Source of the DNA: JAMWCX01 sp964352425
GTDB taxonomy: Bacteria > Omnitrophota > Gorgyraeia > 2-01-FULL-45-10
Length of the DNA stretch: 14,520 nt
Assembly: GCA_964352425.1 (NCBI GenBank)
Contig: CAYGRZ010000040.1
Location: 1-14,520 of the forward strand
Reading direction: 5' to 3'
Position numbers and translations under genes: made by a program. This document shows positions 6,810 through 14,238 of the stretch, piece after piece (positions within the stretch are counted from its first letter, which is position 1; the number at the start of each line of letters is the position of its first letter). The notes beneath the pieces were generated by a model. That model had not been told where the DNA came from. It searched no databases and saw nothing but the letters and a program-made list of their open reading frames with translations.

Positions 6810-6840
6810 ACGACTTATGTCGCTTCGCTCCATAAGTCGT
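6810..6840 (+). repeat. perfect 10-bp hairpin 12 nt upstream of tmRNA
   Basis: ACGACTTATG (6810-6819) and CATAAGTCGT (6831-6840) are perfect complements around an 11-nt loop. On the minus strand the loop reads GAGCGAAGCGA, in the style of the short GAGCGAAGCGA/AGTGAGCG intergenic repeats, one of which also lies at the end of this window. I found no convincing ssrA promoter between 6695 and 6852, so this hairpin may lie inside the ssrA primary transcript, just before the RNase P site. Confidence 0.7.
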
Positions 6841-6852
6841 GGCCTCATTTAA

Positions 6853-7265
<413 letters not shown>

Positions 7266-7360
7266 AACGTTCGGGCTTCGGGCAAAAGAGCGGTCTTGCT
7301 TTTGCCCTTCGCCCTGCATATTAAGCATGTCACGGGCAGGCCTAGCGGCCGAACGTTTTT
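7266..7360 (+). terminator. long structured terminator after ssrA
   Basis: AACGTTCGG (7266-7274) and CCGAACGTT (7349-7357) form an outer stem that runs into a T5 tract (7356-7360). Inside is a perfect 9-bp hairpin GGGCAAAAG (7280-7288)/CTTTTGCCC (7299-7307). A further GCCC/GGGC pairing lies between them and the right arm. The outer stem plus T-tract fits termination of ssrA transcription, but the 74-nt interior is far longer than in ordinary terminators and looks like an inserted element. A TTGCTT (7296-7301)-17 bp-TATTAA (7319-7324) pair inside it could be the promoter of the amidase operon, at low confidence. Confidence 0.55.
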
Positions 7361-7397
7361 AAGGAGACAACTTTTTTAGAAAAAAAGTTTTCTCCTT
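7361..7397. repeat. 17-bp near-perfect hairpin upstream of the amidase gene
   Basis: The arms 7361-7377 and 7381-7397 are complementary at 16 of 17 positions around the triloop AGA. The lower part is AAGGAGA/TCTCCTT and the upper part AACTTTTTT/AAAAAAGTT. It directly abuts the T-tract of the preceding terminator and ends 31 nt before the chosen amidase start. A Shine-Dalgarno-like AAGGAG lies in its left arm but is buried and too far from any start to serve as a ribosome binding site. It may be a second terminator or a leader hairpin of the amidase mRNA. Confidence 0.7.
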
Positions 7398-7428
7398 AAT
7401 GTTCCTCTTTCAAAAAATCGGATCAGAT

Positions 7429-8553
7429 ATGAAATTATTTTACAGAATCCTTTTCGTTGCCCTGATCACAGCATTCGTGGCCGGGTGCGCGACGCATGCG
7501 CCGTATTTCAGGCTGGACACGTCGCTGCAGAACCAGATCGTGAATTTCAGCGGGTACCAGTATGTCCCGCTCACAAGGCTGTGCGACGTGTACGGCTTCA
7601 CCTGCGCGTGGGACACGTTCGGTGGGACGGGGACCGTCCGGAAGGGCTCAAATACCATCGTTCTCAGGGCCGGCAGTGAGCGGATCATCGCCGGCGGCAT
7701 CGAGAAGAGGCTCGACAGGCCCGTTATGCTGTCGGGCGGCGTCGTGTATGTCCCCGTCTCGTTCGCCAGGGACAACCTCGCATCGATGATCGGGACACCC
7801 CGCGTGATGCCGGCCGAAACGGTTCCCGAAGTGACGGCGCCGAAGAAATTTACGATAAAGACGGTAGTGCTCGACACCGGCCACGGCGGTAAAGACGTCG
7901 GCGCGCTGGGGCGGGCACAGGGCACACGGGAAAAAGACCTCGCCCTTATTCTCTCGAAGAAGATCAAGCAGATCCTCGAGAGTAACGGCATCAGGGTGAT
8001 CATGACGCGCCCCGAGGATACGTTCATCCCGCTTCCGAAAAGGGCGGATATCGCGAACGCAAGCAACGCGGACCTCTTCGTGAGCGTCCACATAAACGCG
8101 TCGCGGTCGCGCCTGATGAGGGGCTTCGAGTGCTATTATCTTTCCAGCGCCACCGACGATAACGCCAGGGCGCTTGAGGCGTTCGAGGACTCGTCGCTTA
8201 AGTTAAGCGAGAGCGCCGACGCCGAGCACTCGAAAACGCTCGACAAGACGCTGTGGGATATGACGCTGACCGAGAACAGGATGGAGTCCGGCGAGCTCGC
8301 CAGCTACATATGCGCGTCGGTTGACGAGAGCCTCGTGATAAAGAGCCGCGGCGTGCGGACCGCGCGCTTTTATGTCCTGAAACACACAAACATACCGTCG
8401 GTGCTGGTCGAGGCCGGCTATATAAGCAACAGGCTTGAAGAGATAAAACTGAAGGACCCGCAGGTCCTCGGCCGCCTCGCGGAGGCGGTAGCGCGGGGGA
8501 TACTCAGGTACAAGGAACGGTACGAGAAGACCGAGGGGTTCACCGATGTCTGA
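7429..8553 (+). CDS. lipoprotein N-acetylmuramoyl-L-alanine amidase (Amidase_3)
   Basis: Zinc hydrolase that cleaves the bond between N-acetylmuramic acid and the stem peptide, for cell separation or wall recycling. I start it at ATG 7429 (374 residues) because that gives a clean lipoprotein signal: MKLFYRILF, a hydrophobic stretch and a VAGC lipobox with Cys20. ATG 7399 would add ten residues and directly abuts the end of a hairpin with no ribosome binding site. Residues about 40-115 resemble the copper amine oxidase N-terminal-type domain often fused to wall enzymes (YQYVPLTRL, GGVVYVPVSFARDNL). The catalytic domain spans about 143-362 with zinc and catalytic residues His152 (DTGHGGKD), Glu168 (REKDLAL), His221 (SVHINA) and Glu328 (VEAGYISN). 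It overlaps murI by 8 nt. The lipid anchor suggests action in the periplasm from a membrane. Confidence 0.93.
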   Translation: MKLFYRILFVALITAFVAGCATHAPYFRLDTSLQNQIVNFSGYQYVPLTRLCDVYGFTCAWDTFGGTGTVRKGSNTIVLRAGSERIIAGGIEKRLDRPVMLSGGVVYVPVSFARDNLASMIGTPRVMPAETVPEVTAPKKFTIKTVVLDTGHGGKDVGALGRAQGTREKDLALILSKKIKQILESNGIRVIMTRPEDTFIPLPKRADIANASNADLFVSVHINASRSRLMRGFECYYLSSATDDNARALEAFEDSSLKLSESADAEHSKTLDKTLWDMTLTENRMESGELASYICASVDESLVIKSRGVRTARFYVLKHTNIPSVLVEAGYISNRLEEIKLKDPQVLGRLAEAVARGILRYKERYEKTEGFTDV

Positions 8554-9343
8554 CCGGAGGCCGATCGGCGTATTCGATTCAGGGGTGGGCGGGCTCACGG
8601 TAGTAAGAGCGCTGCAGAAGATCCTGCCCGAGGAAGATATCGTGTACTTCGGCGATACGGCGAGGGTGCCGTACGGCACGAAGTCGCGCCAGACGATCAC
8701 GAAATTCTCGGTCGAGAACGTCGAGTTCCTGATGGAAAAAGACGTAAAGCTCGTCGTGGTCGCCTGCAATACCGCCTCGTCGCTTAGTCTCGATTTCCTG
8801 AAGCGGTGTTTCCGCGTCCCGATCACCGGCGTGATAGAGCCGGGCGCCAAGGCAGCGGCCGCCTCGACGGCGAGCGGCAGGGTCGGCGTGATCGGCACGC
8901 ATGCGACGGTATCATCGCGTGCCTACGAGAAGGCGATCAAGAGGATAAACCCGAAGATATCGGTCTTTGCGCAAAGCTGCCCTCTTTTTGTGCCGCTGGC
9001 GGAAGAGGGATGGCTGAAGAAGGGCGTGACCGCCGATATCGCCTCGGCGTATCTGGCGCCGCTGAAAGCAAAGCGGATAGACACGCTGATACTCGGGTGC
9101 ACGCATTACCCGCTGCTGAAAGACGTCATCCAGGCCGCGATCGGGGGCAATGTGCTTCTCATAGATTCGGCAAAAGAGGTCGCCGGGGAAGCGAGGGTGA
9201 TCCTCGACTCGGGCGGGCTTCTGAACAGGCCGGGCAGGACGGGCAGGGTCTGCTTCTACGTGAGCGATGAGCCCGGCAGGTTCGTGAAGACGGCCCGGAT
9301 GTTCCTGAAAAGGCGCATATCCTGCGCAAAGAGGGCGGTGTGA
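8546..9343 (+). CDS. murI: glutamate racemase
   Basis: Cofactor-independent interconversion of L- and D-glutamate in the cytoplasm, supplying D-Glu for peptidoglycan. The protein is 265 residues, normal for MurI. Motifs: IGVFDSGVGGLTV (7-19), YFGDTARVPYGTKS (34-47), VVACNTASS with catalytic Cys74, VIEPGAKAA (97-105), VGVIGTHATV (113-122) and LGCTHYPLL with catalytic Cys185. Both cysteines of the two-base mechanism are present, so it should be active. It overlaps the amidase gene by 8 nt and precedes queD by 1 nt, so translation is probably coupled across these genes. A murI close to rph and rdgB is a common bacterial arrangement; here que and fum genes lie between. Confidence 0.97.
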   Translation: MSDRRPIGVFDSGVGGLTVVRALQKILPEEDIVYFGDTARVPYGTKSRQTITKFSVENVEFLMEKDVKLVVVACNTASSLSLDFLKRCFRVPITGVIEPGAKAAAASTASGRVGVIGTHATVSSRAYEKAIKRINPKISVFAQSCPLFVPLAEEGWLKKGVTADIASAYLAPLKAKRIDTLILGCTHYPLLKDVIQAAIGGNVLLIDSAKEVAGEARVILDSGGLLNRPGRTGRVCFYVSDEPGRFVKTARMFLKRRISCAKRAV

Positions 9344-9344
9344 T

Positions 9345-9704
9345 ATGTTCGAGATAAAAGTGACGGCTGATTTCAGCTCGGCGCATAACCTTGAGAATTA
9401 CAAGGGTAAGTGCGAAAAACTCCACGGGCATAATTGGATCGTCGAAGCGGTCTTCGCCTACACAAGCCTGGACAAAGACGGCATGGCCGTCGATTTCAGG
9501 GACGCCAGGGCGGTGTTGAAGGGCATCCTGGAGGGGCTCGACCATTCATATCTGAACGAGCTCAAGATCCTGAAGGGGATGAACCCCACGTCGGAAAATA
9601 TCGCGCGGTTCATCCACGATGAGATCAGGAAGCAAAACGCGCACATAAGATCTGTCGCCGTCTGGGAAAACGCTTCTTCCTGCGCCACGTACACGGAAGG
9701 GTAA
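9345..9704 (+). CDS. queD: 6-carboxy-5,6,7,8-tetrahydropterin synthase QueD
   Basis: Converts 7,8-dihydroneopterin triphosphate into 6-carboxytetrahydropterin, the first dedicated step toward queuosine. The 119-residue protein has the pterin synthase fold markers: zinc ligands His14 (SSAH), His27 and His29 (KLHGHNW), nucleophile Cys23 (GKCEKLHGHN), the DFRD segment (50-53), the LDHSYLN motif with Asp66-His67, PTSEN (81-85) and the substrate-anchoring Glu108 (VWENAS). Cys23 in the CxxxHGH context argues for QueD rather than the eukaryotic-type PTPS. It lies 1 nt after murI and 9 nt before queC. The GTP cyclohydrolase that makes its substrate is not in the window. Confidence 0.95.
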   Translation: MFEIKVTADFSSAHNLENYKGKCEKLHGHNWIVEAVFAYTSLDKDGMAVDFRDARAVLKGILEGLDHSYLNELKILKGMNPTSENIARFIHDEIRKQNAHIRSVAVWENASSCATYTEG

Positions 9705-9713
9705 GAAGAGAGC

Positions 9714-10382
9714 ATGCGCAAGAAAGCGGTCATACTGCTTTCCGGCGGCCTCGATTCTGCCGTCACGCTCTATCACGCCTCGCGCCGAGGATATACGTGT
9801 TACTGCCTGGCGTTCGACTACGGCCAGAGGCATTCTGTCGAGATGGCGTATGCCAGAAAGATCGCCCGGAGCGCCGGCGCCGGCTTTATGGCAGTCAAAC
9901 TGCGCCTGCCGTGGAAAGGCTCGAGCCTCGTTGATAGGTCGATCGCTGTGCCTGTCGGCAGGAGCATGCGGCAGATAAAGAAGGCGATCCCGTCGACGTA
10001 CGTGCCGGCCCGCAACACTATATTCTTGAGCATGGCCGCCTCGTACGCGGAGGCCATCGGCGCGGAGGCGATATTCATCGGCGCTCATGTTGACGATTCG
10101 AGCGGTTATCCGGATTGCAGGGCGGATTATCTGGAGGCGTTCGACAAAGTCGTCAGGCTGGGGACGAAACGCGGCCTCGAGAAGAGGCTTAGGCTTCAGT
10201 TCCCGCTCGTCGGTAAGAATAAGAGCCGGATCATCCGGTTGGGCGCTTCGCTCGGCGTACCGCTGCGGTTTACATGGTCCTGCTACAAGGGCGGCAGGAC
10301 GCCCTGCGGCAGGTGTGACTCCTGCATCTTAAGGGCGAAAGGATTCAGGGAGGCCGGCCTGGAAGACCCGTTCTATGCGTAA
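9714..10382 (+). CDS. queC: 7-cyano-7-deazaguanine (preQ0) synthase QueC
   Basis: ATP-dependent, ammonia-using enzyme that turns 7-carboxy-7-deazaguanine, the QueE product, into preQ0. The 222-residue length is standard. The PP-loop SGGLDS is at 10-15, FDYGQRH (34-40) follows, and STYVPARNTIFLS (94-106) is a QueC hallmark. A four-cysteine zinc site is complete: Cys190, Cys198, Cys201 and Cys204 (SCYKGGRTPCGRCDSC). The start has a purine-rich AAGAAGAGAG just upstream. The 3' end overlaps queE by 8 nt. Confidence 0.97.
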   Translation: MRKKAVILLSGGLDSAVTLYHASRRGYTCYCLAFDYGQRHSVEMAYARKIARSAGAGFMAVKLRLPWKGSSLVDRSIAVPVGRSMRQIKKAIPSTYVPARNTIFLSMAASYAEAIGAEAIFIGAHVDDSSGYPDCRADYLEAFDKVVRLGTKRGLEKRLRLQFPLVGKNKSRIIRLGASLGVPLRFTWSCYKGGRTPCGRCDSCILRAKGFREAGLEDPFYA

Positions 10383-11079
10383 GACGGAAGCAGAGATAGT
10401 TGACATATTCTCATCGATACAGGGCGAGGGCGTTTTCCTCGGCGCCAAGCAGGTCTTCGTCCGCTTCAAGGGGTGCAACCTGCGCTGCAGGTATTGCGAC
10501 GAGCCGAGAGATATCCGGCCGGAGCTGTATGCGCCCGGAGCGCTGATGGAAAAGATAGAATATTTCGAGGAGACGAAGGGTATGCACCACTCCGTCTCGC
10601 TGACCGGCGGTGAGCCGCTCTGTTACACGGATTTCCTGAAGGCGTTCCTGCCGCTGCTACGTAAGAAAGGCATGAAGTCTTACCTCGAGACGAACGGAAC
10701 GCTGCCCGGCGAGCTCGGAGGCGTGATAGACTTCGTCGATATCATCGCGATGGACATCAAGCTGCCGTCCGCGACGGGAGAGCGGGCGTTCTGGGGCGAG
10801 CACGAGGAGTTCCTGAAGACGGCGCTCGAGAAGAAGGTTTTCGTGAAAGCGATCATTACGCCGGAGACCACGAAGGAGGATGTGGAGAAGGCGATACGGC
10901 TTGTGGCGGGCGCCGGGGCCGCGATACCGCTGATCCTGCAGCCGGCGACACCGGCCGGCGCGGCGAAGGGGGGCTTGAGCAAGGAGAGACTGCTGGAGTT
11001 CCTCGATATGGGCGCCAGGCACAGGCTCGAGACTATCAGGGTGCTGCCGCAGATGCATAAGTTGTGGGGGATAAAGTAG
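10375..11079 (+). CDS. queE: 7-carboxy-7-deazaguanine synthase QueE (radical SAM)
   Basis: Radical SAM enzyme that rearranges 6-carboxytetrahydropterin to 7-carboxy-7-deazaguanine. The 234-residue protein opens with IFSSIQGEGVFLG (11-23), typical of QueE, and has the canonical CX3CX2C cluster motif KGCNLRCRYC with Cys34, Cys38 and Cys41. SLTGGEPL is the SAM-contacting GGE motif, YLETNGT follows, and the C-terminus LPQMHKLWGIK resembles the QxHK ending of the family. Its order between QueD/QueC and QueF makes the assignment secure. The stop codon TAG (11077-11079) runs directly into a heptanucleotide array. Confidence 0.96.
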   Translation: MRKTEAEIVDIFSSIQGEGVFLGAKQVFVRFKGCNLRCRYCDEPRDIRPELYAPGALMEKIEYFEETKGMHHSVSLTGGEPLCYTDFLKAFLPLLRKKGMKSYLETNGTLPGELGGVIDFVDIIAMDIKLPSATGERAFWGEHEEFLKTALEKKVFVKAIITPETTKEDVEKAIRLVAGAGAAIPLILQPATPAGAAKGGLSKERLLEFLDMGARHRLETIRVLPQMHKLWGIK

Positions 11080-11108
11080 TCAATAGTCGACAGTCCACAG
11101 TCGATAGT
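11078..11108 (+). repeat. AGTCNAY heptanucleotide array, copy 1
   Basis: Four 7-bp units in tandem, AGTCAAT, AGTCGAC, AGTCCAC and AGTCGAT, plus a trailing AGT. The first unit begins with the AG of the queE stop codon. It is 31 nt long, in the same orientation as copy 2 at 13590-13620, with the units in a different order. The translation of such arrays gives spurious SRQSTVDS-type peptides, which is why an upstream queF start should not be used. Confidence 0.9.
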
Positions 11109-11120
11109 AAAAAGGAAAAG

Positions 11121-11525
11121 ATGAAAAAGTCATCGTATGAAGGGTTACAGGGCGCTATAAGAAAACTGAAGACGCCGCCCGTTGACACGTGGAAGAACCA
11201 GTATGCCGACAGGGACTACGTGATACGGATCGATATCCCCGAGTTCACGTGCATCTGCCCGAAGACGGGGCTGCCGGACTTTGCGACGGTCATGATACGC
11301 TATATTCCCGACAGGCGGTGCGTGGAGCTGAAGTCGCTTAAATATTACACGATCTTCTACCGCGATGTGGGGATATTCAATGAGCACGTCGTGAACAGGA
11401 TGCTCGACGATCTCGTGAAATGCTGCACGCCAAGATGGATGGAGATCGTCGGAGAATTCAACGCGCGCGGCGGCATCAAGACGACGGTGCGGGCGGAGTA
11501 CGGGAGAAGTCCATGCGAGAAATAA
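11121..11525 (+). CDS. queF: NADPH-dependent 7-cyano-7-deazaguanine reductase QueF (type I)
   Basis: Reduces preQ0 to preQ1, the base inserted into tRNA by Tgt. I start it at ATG 11121 with AAGGA at 11112-11116 upstream; this gives 134 residues, the usual size of the single-domain (unimodular) QueF. Catalytic Cys46 and Asp53 lie in CICPKTGLPDFA with the seven-residue spacing seen in the B. subtilis enzyme. The QueF motif VELKSLKYY (68-76) with Glu69 and YRDVGIFNEH (80-89) are intact. An in-frame ATG at 11064 would start inside queE and read through the heptad array, so I reject it. It overlaps the fumarate hydratase gene by 13 nt. Confidence 0.95.
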   Translation: MKKSSYEGLQGAIRKLKTPPVDTWKNQYADRDYVIRIDIPEFTCICPKTGLPDFATVMIRYIPDRRCVELKSLKYYTIFYRDVGIFNEHVVNRMLDDLVKCCTPRWMEIVGEFNARGGIKTTVRAEYGRSPCEK

Positions 11526-12355
11526 ACGTCGGGAAAATACGAGAGGCCGTTGCCGAACTCTGCCTGAAGGCGAATTTTGAACTGCGCAAGGATATTCTAA
11601 GGGCCCTTAATGCCGCCCTCAAGAAAGAGACGAACGATCGCGCCCGCGGGATATTGACGACCATCGTCGAAAATGCGAGGATCGCAAGGGCCAGGAAGCT
11701 CGCCATCTGCCAGGATACGGGCATGGTCTTTGTCAGCCTCGAACTCGGACAGGATGTGCGCCTTACAGGCGGCGATCTTGCGAAAGCGATTAACAACGGA
11801 GTGAAGGACGCGTACTGCAGGGGCTACCTGCGCACATCCGTTGTTGCCGATCCGCTCGTCCGCAAAAATACGCAGACGAATACGCCCGCTATTATCGTCA
11901 CGGAGATCGTGCCGGGAAGCCGCGTGAAGATCACGGTGTCGCCGAAAGGTTTCGGCAGCGAGAACAAGAGCAGGATACATATGTTCAGGCCGACCGCGTC
12001 GGCGCGCCAGATCAGGGATTTCGTACTTGACGTCGTGCGCGGTGCGGGCGCAGACGCCTGTCCGCCGCTCATCCTCGGCATAGGGATCGGCGGCACGTTC
12101 GGCACGGCGGCGCTTCTGGCACAGAAGGCTCTTCTTAGGCCGATCGATAGGAGAAATCCGGCCGGGGGGTATGCGAAACTCGAGAAAGAGCTTATGAAGC
12201 GGATAAACGCGCTCGGCATGGGGCCGATGGCGCTCGGCGGCAGGACGACGGCGCTCGGCGTCAATATCCTCGCGCATCCGACGCATATCGCGGGATTACC
12301 GGTGGCGGTCAATGTCGGCTGTCACGCTACGAGAAGCGCCTCAAAAGTTATATGA
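11513..12355 (+). CDS. class I fumarate hydratase alpha subunit (FumA-type N-terminal domain)
   Basis: Iron-sulfur hydro-lyase subunit of the oxygen-sensitive two-subunit fumarase (fumarate to L-malate); the same family includes L(+)-tartrate dehydratase TtdA. The 280-residue protein carries the three cysteines expected to hold the [4Fe-4S] cluster: Cys66 (ICQDTGMVF), Cys183 (DACPPLILGIGIGG) and Cys270 (VGCHATR). The TRTSVVADP-like segment (here LRTSVVADPL) and RKNTQTNTPA are also conserved. I start it at ATG 11513, where GGGAG at 11502-11506 gives a good binding site; upstream in-frame starts lie deep in queF. It overlaps the beta gene by ATGA, consistent with stoichiometric synthesis. Fumarase is favoured over tartrate dehydratase on general grounds, not proven from sequence. 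Confidence 0.93.
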   Translation: MREINVGKIREAVAELCLKANFELRKDILRALNAALKKETNDRARGILTTIVENARIARARKLAICQDTGMVFVSLELGQDVRLTGGDLAKAINNGVKDAYCRGYLRTSVVADPLVRKNTQTNTPAIIVTEIVPGSRVKITVSPKGFGSENKSRIHMFRPTASARQIRDFVLDVVRGAGADACPPLILGIGIGGTFGTAALLAQKALLRPIDRRNPAGGYAKLEKELMKRINALGMGPMALGGRTTALGVNILAHPTHIAGLPVAVNVGCHATRSASKVI

Positions 12356-12894
12356 AAAAAGTAACCGCGCCGCTTACTGAAGACGCAGTGAAAGGCCTCG
12401 GAGCCGGCGACGAGGTGCTTTTAAGCGGTATTATCTACACGGCGCGCGATGCCGCGCACCAGAGGCTGTGCGCCCTCCTGAAGAAACGCGGGCATTTCCC
12501 TTTACGGCTCGAAGGGCAGGTCATCTATTATGCGGGGCCGACGCCGGCGCGTCCCGGCAGGGCGATCGGTTCATGCGGCCCGACGACAAGCTCGCGGATG
12601 GATGAGTTTACGCCGGCCCTCATTAAGCTGGGCCTGCGCGGTATGATAGGCAAGGGCAACCGCTCACCCGAAGTGCGCAATGCCATACGGAAACACGGGT
12701 GTGTATATTTTCTGGCGACCGGCGGGCTGGGCGCGCTTCTGTCGACGAAGGTGGCCTCGGCGAGGGCGATCCTGTTCAGGGAGCTCGGACCGGAGGCGGT
12801 GTACAGGCTGGAAGTGAAAGATTTTCCGCTCATAGTCGCCATCGACGCGAAAGGGAGATGCGTGTATGACAAGGCACAGTGGAAGAAAAAATAA
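12352..12894 (+). CDS. class I fumarate hydratase beta subunit (C-terminal domain)
   Basis: Partner of the subunit encoded immediately upstream; together they correspond to the two halves of single-chain FumA/FumB. The 180-residue protein has the swivelling beta/beta/alpha domain motifs: GDEVLLSGIIYTARDAAHQR (19-38), YYAGPTPARPG (61-71), IGSCGPTTSSRMD (74-86), MIGKGNRS (101-108) and YFLATGGLGALL (121-132). The SGPTTS-like and MIGKG segments contact substrate in known enzymes. It begins with an ATGA overlap and ends 29 nt inside rph, so all three are probably on one mRNA. Confidence 0.94.
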   Translation: MKKVTAPLTEDAVKGLGAGDEVLLSGIIYTARDAAHQRLCALLKKRGHFPLRLEGQVIYYAGPTPARPGRAIGSCGPTTSSRMDEFTPALIKLGLRGMIGKGNRSPEVRNAIRKHGCVYFLATGGLGALLSTKVASARAILFRELGPEAVYRLEVKDFPLIVAIDAKGRCVYDKAQWKKK

Positions 12895-13591
12895 CGAGCT
12901 GCGGAAGATAAAGATCACGAAGGATTACATCAAATACGCCGAGGGGTCGTGCCTCATCGAATTCGGCAGCACGAAGGTCATCGCCACGGCCAGCGTCGAG
13001 GCTGGTGTCCCGCCGTTCCTGAGAGGCAAGGGGACGGGTTGGATCACGGCAGAATACAGTATGATACCGCGCTCGTGCACAACGCGCGTCCCACGTGAGG
13101 CATCGAAAGGAAAGCTGGGCGGCAGGACACACGAGATACAGCGCCTGATCGGCCGTTCGATGAGGTCGGTCGCCGACACGGCGAAACTGGGTGAGCGGAC
13201 CATCTGGATGGACTGCGACGTCATCCAGGCAGACGGCGGCACCAGGTGCGCGAGTATCACCGGCTCCTTTATAGCGCTCGCGCTGGCATGCGCGAAGCTG
13301 AAAATTGACGGCATGCTGGCCGAAATACCGCTGAAGGATTATGTCGCCGCGGTCAGCGTCGGCATGCTGGATGGCAAGCCTGCCCTCGACCTCGACTACG
13401 AGGAGGATTCGACCGCGGACGTCGACATGAATATAGTGATGACGGGAAGCGGTAAATTTATCGAGGTGCAGGGCACCGCAGAGAAAGAGCCGTTCGCCAA
13501 GGCCGACATGGAGAAGCTGCTCGCGCTGGCGCAGGACGGGATCCACGAGCTTATCGTGATACAGAGGAAGGCGTTGAAGGGCATCATTTAG
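12866..13591 (+). CDS. rph: ribonuclease PH
   Basis: Phosphorolytic 3'-5' exoribonuclease that trims the 3' ends of tRNA precursors as a hexameric ring. The 241-residue length is normal. Motifs: GRKNNELRKIKIT near the start, GSCLIEFGSTKVIATASVE, WITAEYSMIP, LIGRSMRS (phosphate-binding region), WMDCDVIQADGGTRCASITG, and the catalytic acidic segment DLDYEEDSTADVDMN. It begins inside fumB with GGGAG (12853-12857) 8 nt before ATG. Its stop TAG merges with a heptanucleotide array. Its presence with que genes gives the operon a tRNA-maturation flavour; note that the tRNAs here encode CCA. Confidence 0.97.
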   Translation: MTRHSGRKNNELRKIKITKDYIKYAEGSCLIEFGSTKVIATASVEAGVPPFLRGKGTGWITAEYSMIPRSCTTRVPREASKGKLGGRTHEIQRLIGRSMRSVADTAKLGERTIWMDCDVIQADGGTRCASITGSFIALALACAKLKIDGMLAEIPLKDYVAAVSVGMLDGKPALDLDYEEDSTADVDMNIVMTGSGKFIEVQGTAEKEPFAKADMEKLLALAQDGIHELIVIQRKALKGII

Positions 13592-13620
13592 TCAACAGTC
13601 CACAGTCGATAGTCGACAGT
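13590..13620 (+). repeat. AGTCNAY heptanucleotide array, copy 2
   Basis: Four 7-bp units, AGTCAAC, AGTCCAC, AGTCGAT and AGTCGAC, plus AGT. As at copy 1, the first unit starts with the AG of a TAG stop codon (rph). It occupies almost the whole 35-nt space before rdgB, which therefore has no visible ribosome binding site. Confidence 0.9.
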
Positions 13621-13626
13621 ATATTG

Positions 13627-14220
13627 ATGAAGAGATTGGTGATCGCGACGAAGAATGCGAAGAAACTGCATGAGCTGAAGAGATACCTGCGGTCGGTGAA
13701 CGCGTCCGTCGTGTCGCTCCTGGACTTTCCAGGCTCACCGAGGATGGTCGAGAACGGCTCGACATTCAAGGAGAATGCGGCAAAGAAGGCCGTCGTCATA
13801 TCGGCATTCGTGAAGGGCCTTGCGCTCGCCGACGATTCCGGGCTGTGCGTTAAGGCGCTCTCCGACGCGCCGGGCGTACGATCATCGCGTTTTGCTGGGC
13901 CGGCCAAAAGCGATAAGGCCAATAACCGAAAAATGCTGCGGCTCTTATCCGGAACGCCGCTCAACAGGCGGCAGGCGCGGTTCGTCTGCGCGGTCGCGAT
14001 CGCCGATAACGGCAAGGTCGTGAAACGTATCGAAGAGGAGTGCGGGGGGGTCATCGCTTTTGAGGAGATGGGGAGGTACGGGTTCGGATATGACCCGTTA
14101 TTTCTCATTCCGAAATACGGGAAGACGTTCGGCCAGCTCGGCCTTAGAGTAAAAGACAGGATGAGCCACCGCTCGAAAGCGCTCAAAAAAGCGCGGGCGT
14201 TTTTGAGGAAGTATCTGTAA
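13627..14220 (+). CDS. rdgB: non-canonical purine NTP pyrophosphatase (RdgB/HAM1)
   Basis: House-cleaning enzyme hydrolysing ITP, dITP and XTP to monophosphates. The 197-residue protein has the family motifs: LVIATKNAKKLHEL (4-17), VENGSTFKENAAKKA, LADDSGLCVKAL with the catalytic acidic pair, APGVRSSRFAG, the FGYDPLF motif and the C-terminal VKDRMSHRSKAL (substrate-specificity region with SHR). I start it at ATG 13627; a TTG three bases earlier would add one residue. No ribosome binding site is visible because the heptad array fills the space, so translation may depend on reinitiation after rph 35 nt upstream. It is the last protein gene seen. Confidence 0.96.
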   Translation: MKRLVIATKNAKKLHELKRYLRSVNASVVSLLDFPGSPRMVENGSTFKENAAKKAVVISAFVKGLALADDSGLCVKALSDAPGVRSSRFAGPAKSDKANNRKMLRLLSGTPLNRRQARFVCAVAIADNGKVVKRIEEECGGVIAFEEMGRYGFGYDPLFLIPKYGKTFGQLGLRVKDRMSHRSKALKKARAFLRKYL

Positions 14221-14238
14221 CGCTCTTTTATATGTCTA

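Noticed and set aside
7361..7366. AAGGAG as ribosome binding site of the amidase gene
   Set aside because: It is over 30 nt from any plausible start and is buried in a 17-bp hairpin.
9300..9344. preQ1 riboswitch upstream of the que genes
   Set aside because: queD starts 1 nt after murI and I saw no riboswitch-like hairpin with an A-rich tail there.
11064..11120. Longer queF N-terminus from ATG 11064
   Set aside because: It would read out of the queE coding sequence and through the heptad array; QueF homology begins after ATG 11121, which has its own ribosome binding site.
11420..11512. Longer fumarase alpha N-terminus from ATG 11420
   Set aside because: It overlaps queF by over 100 nt with low-complexity basic residues; ATG 11513 has GGGAG upstream and the family start.
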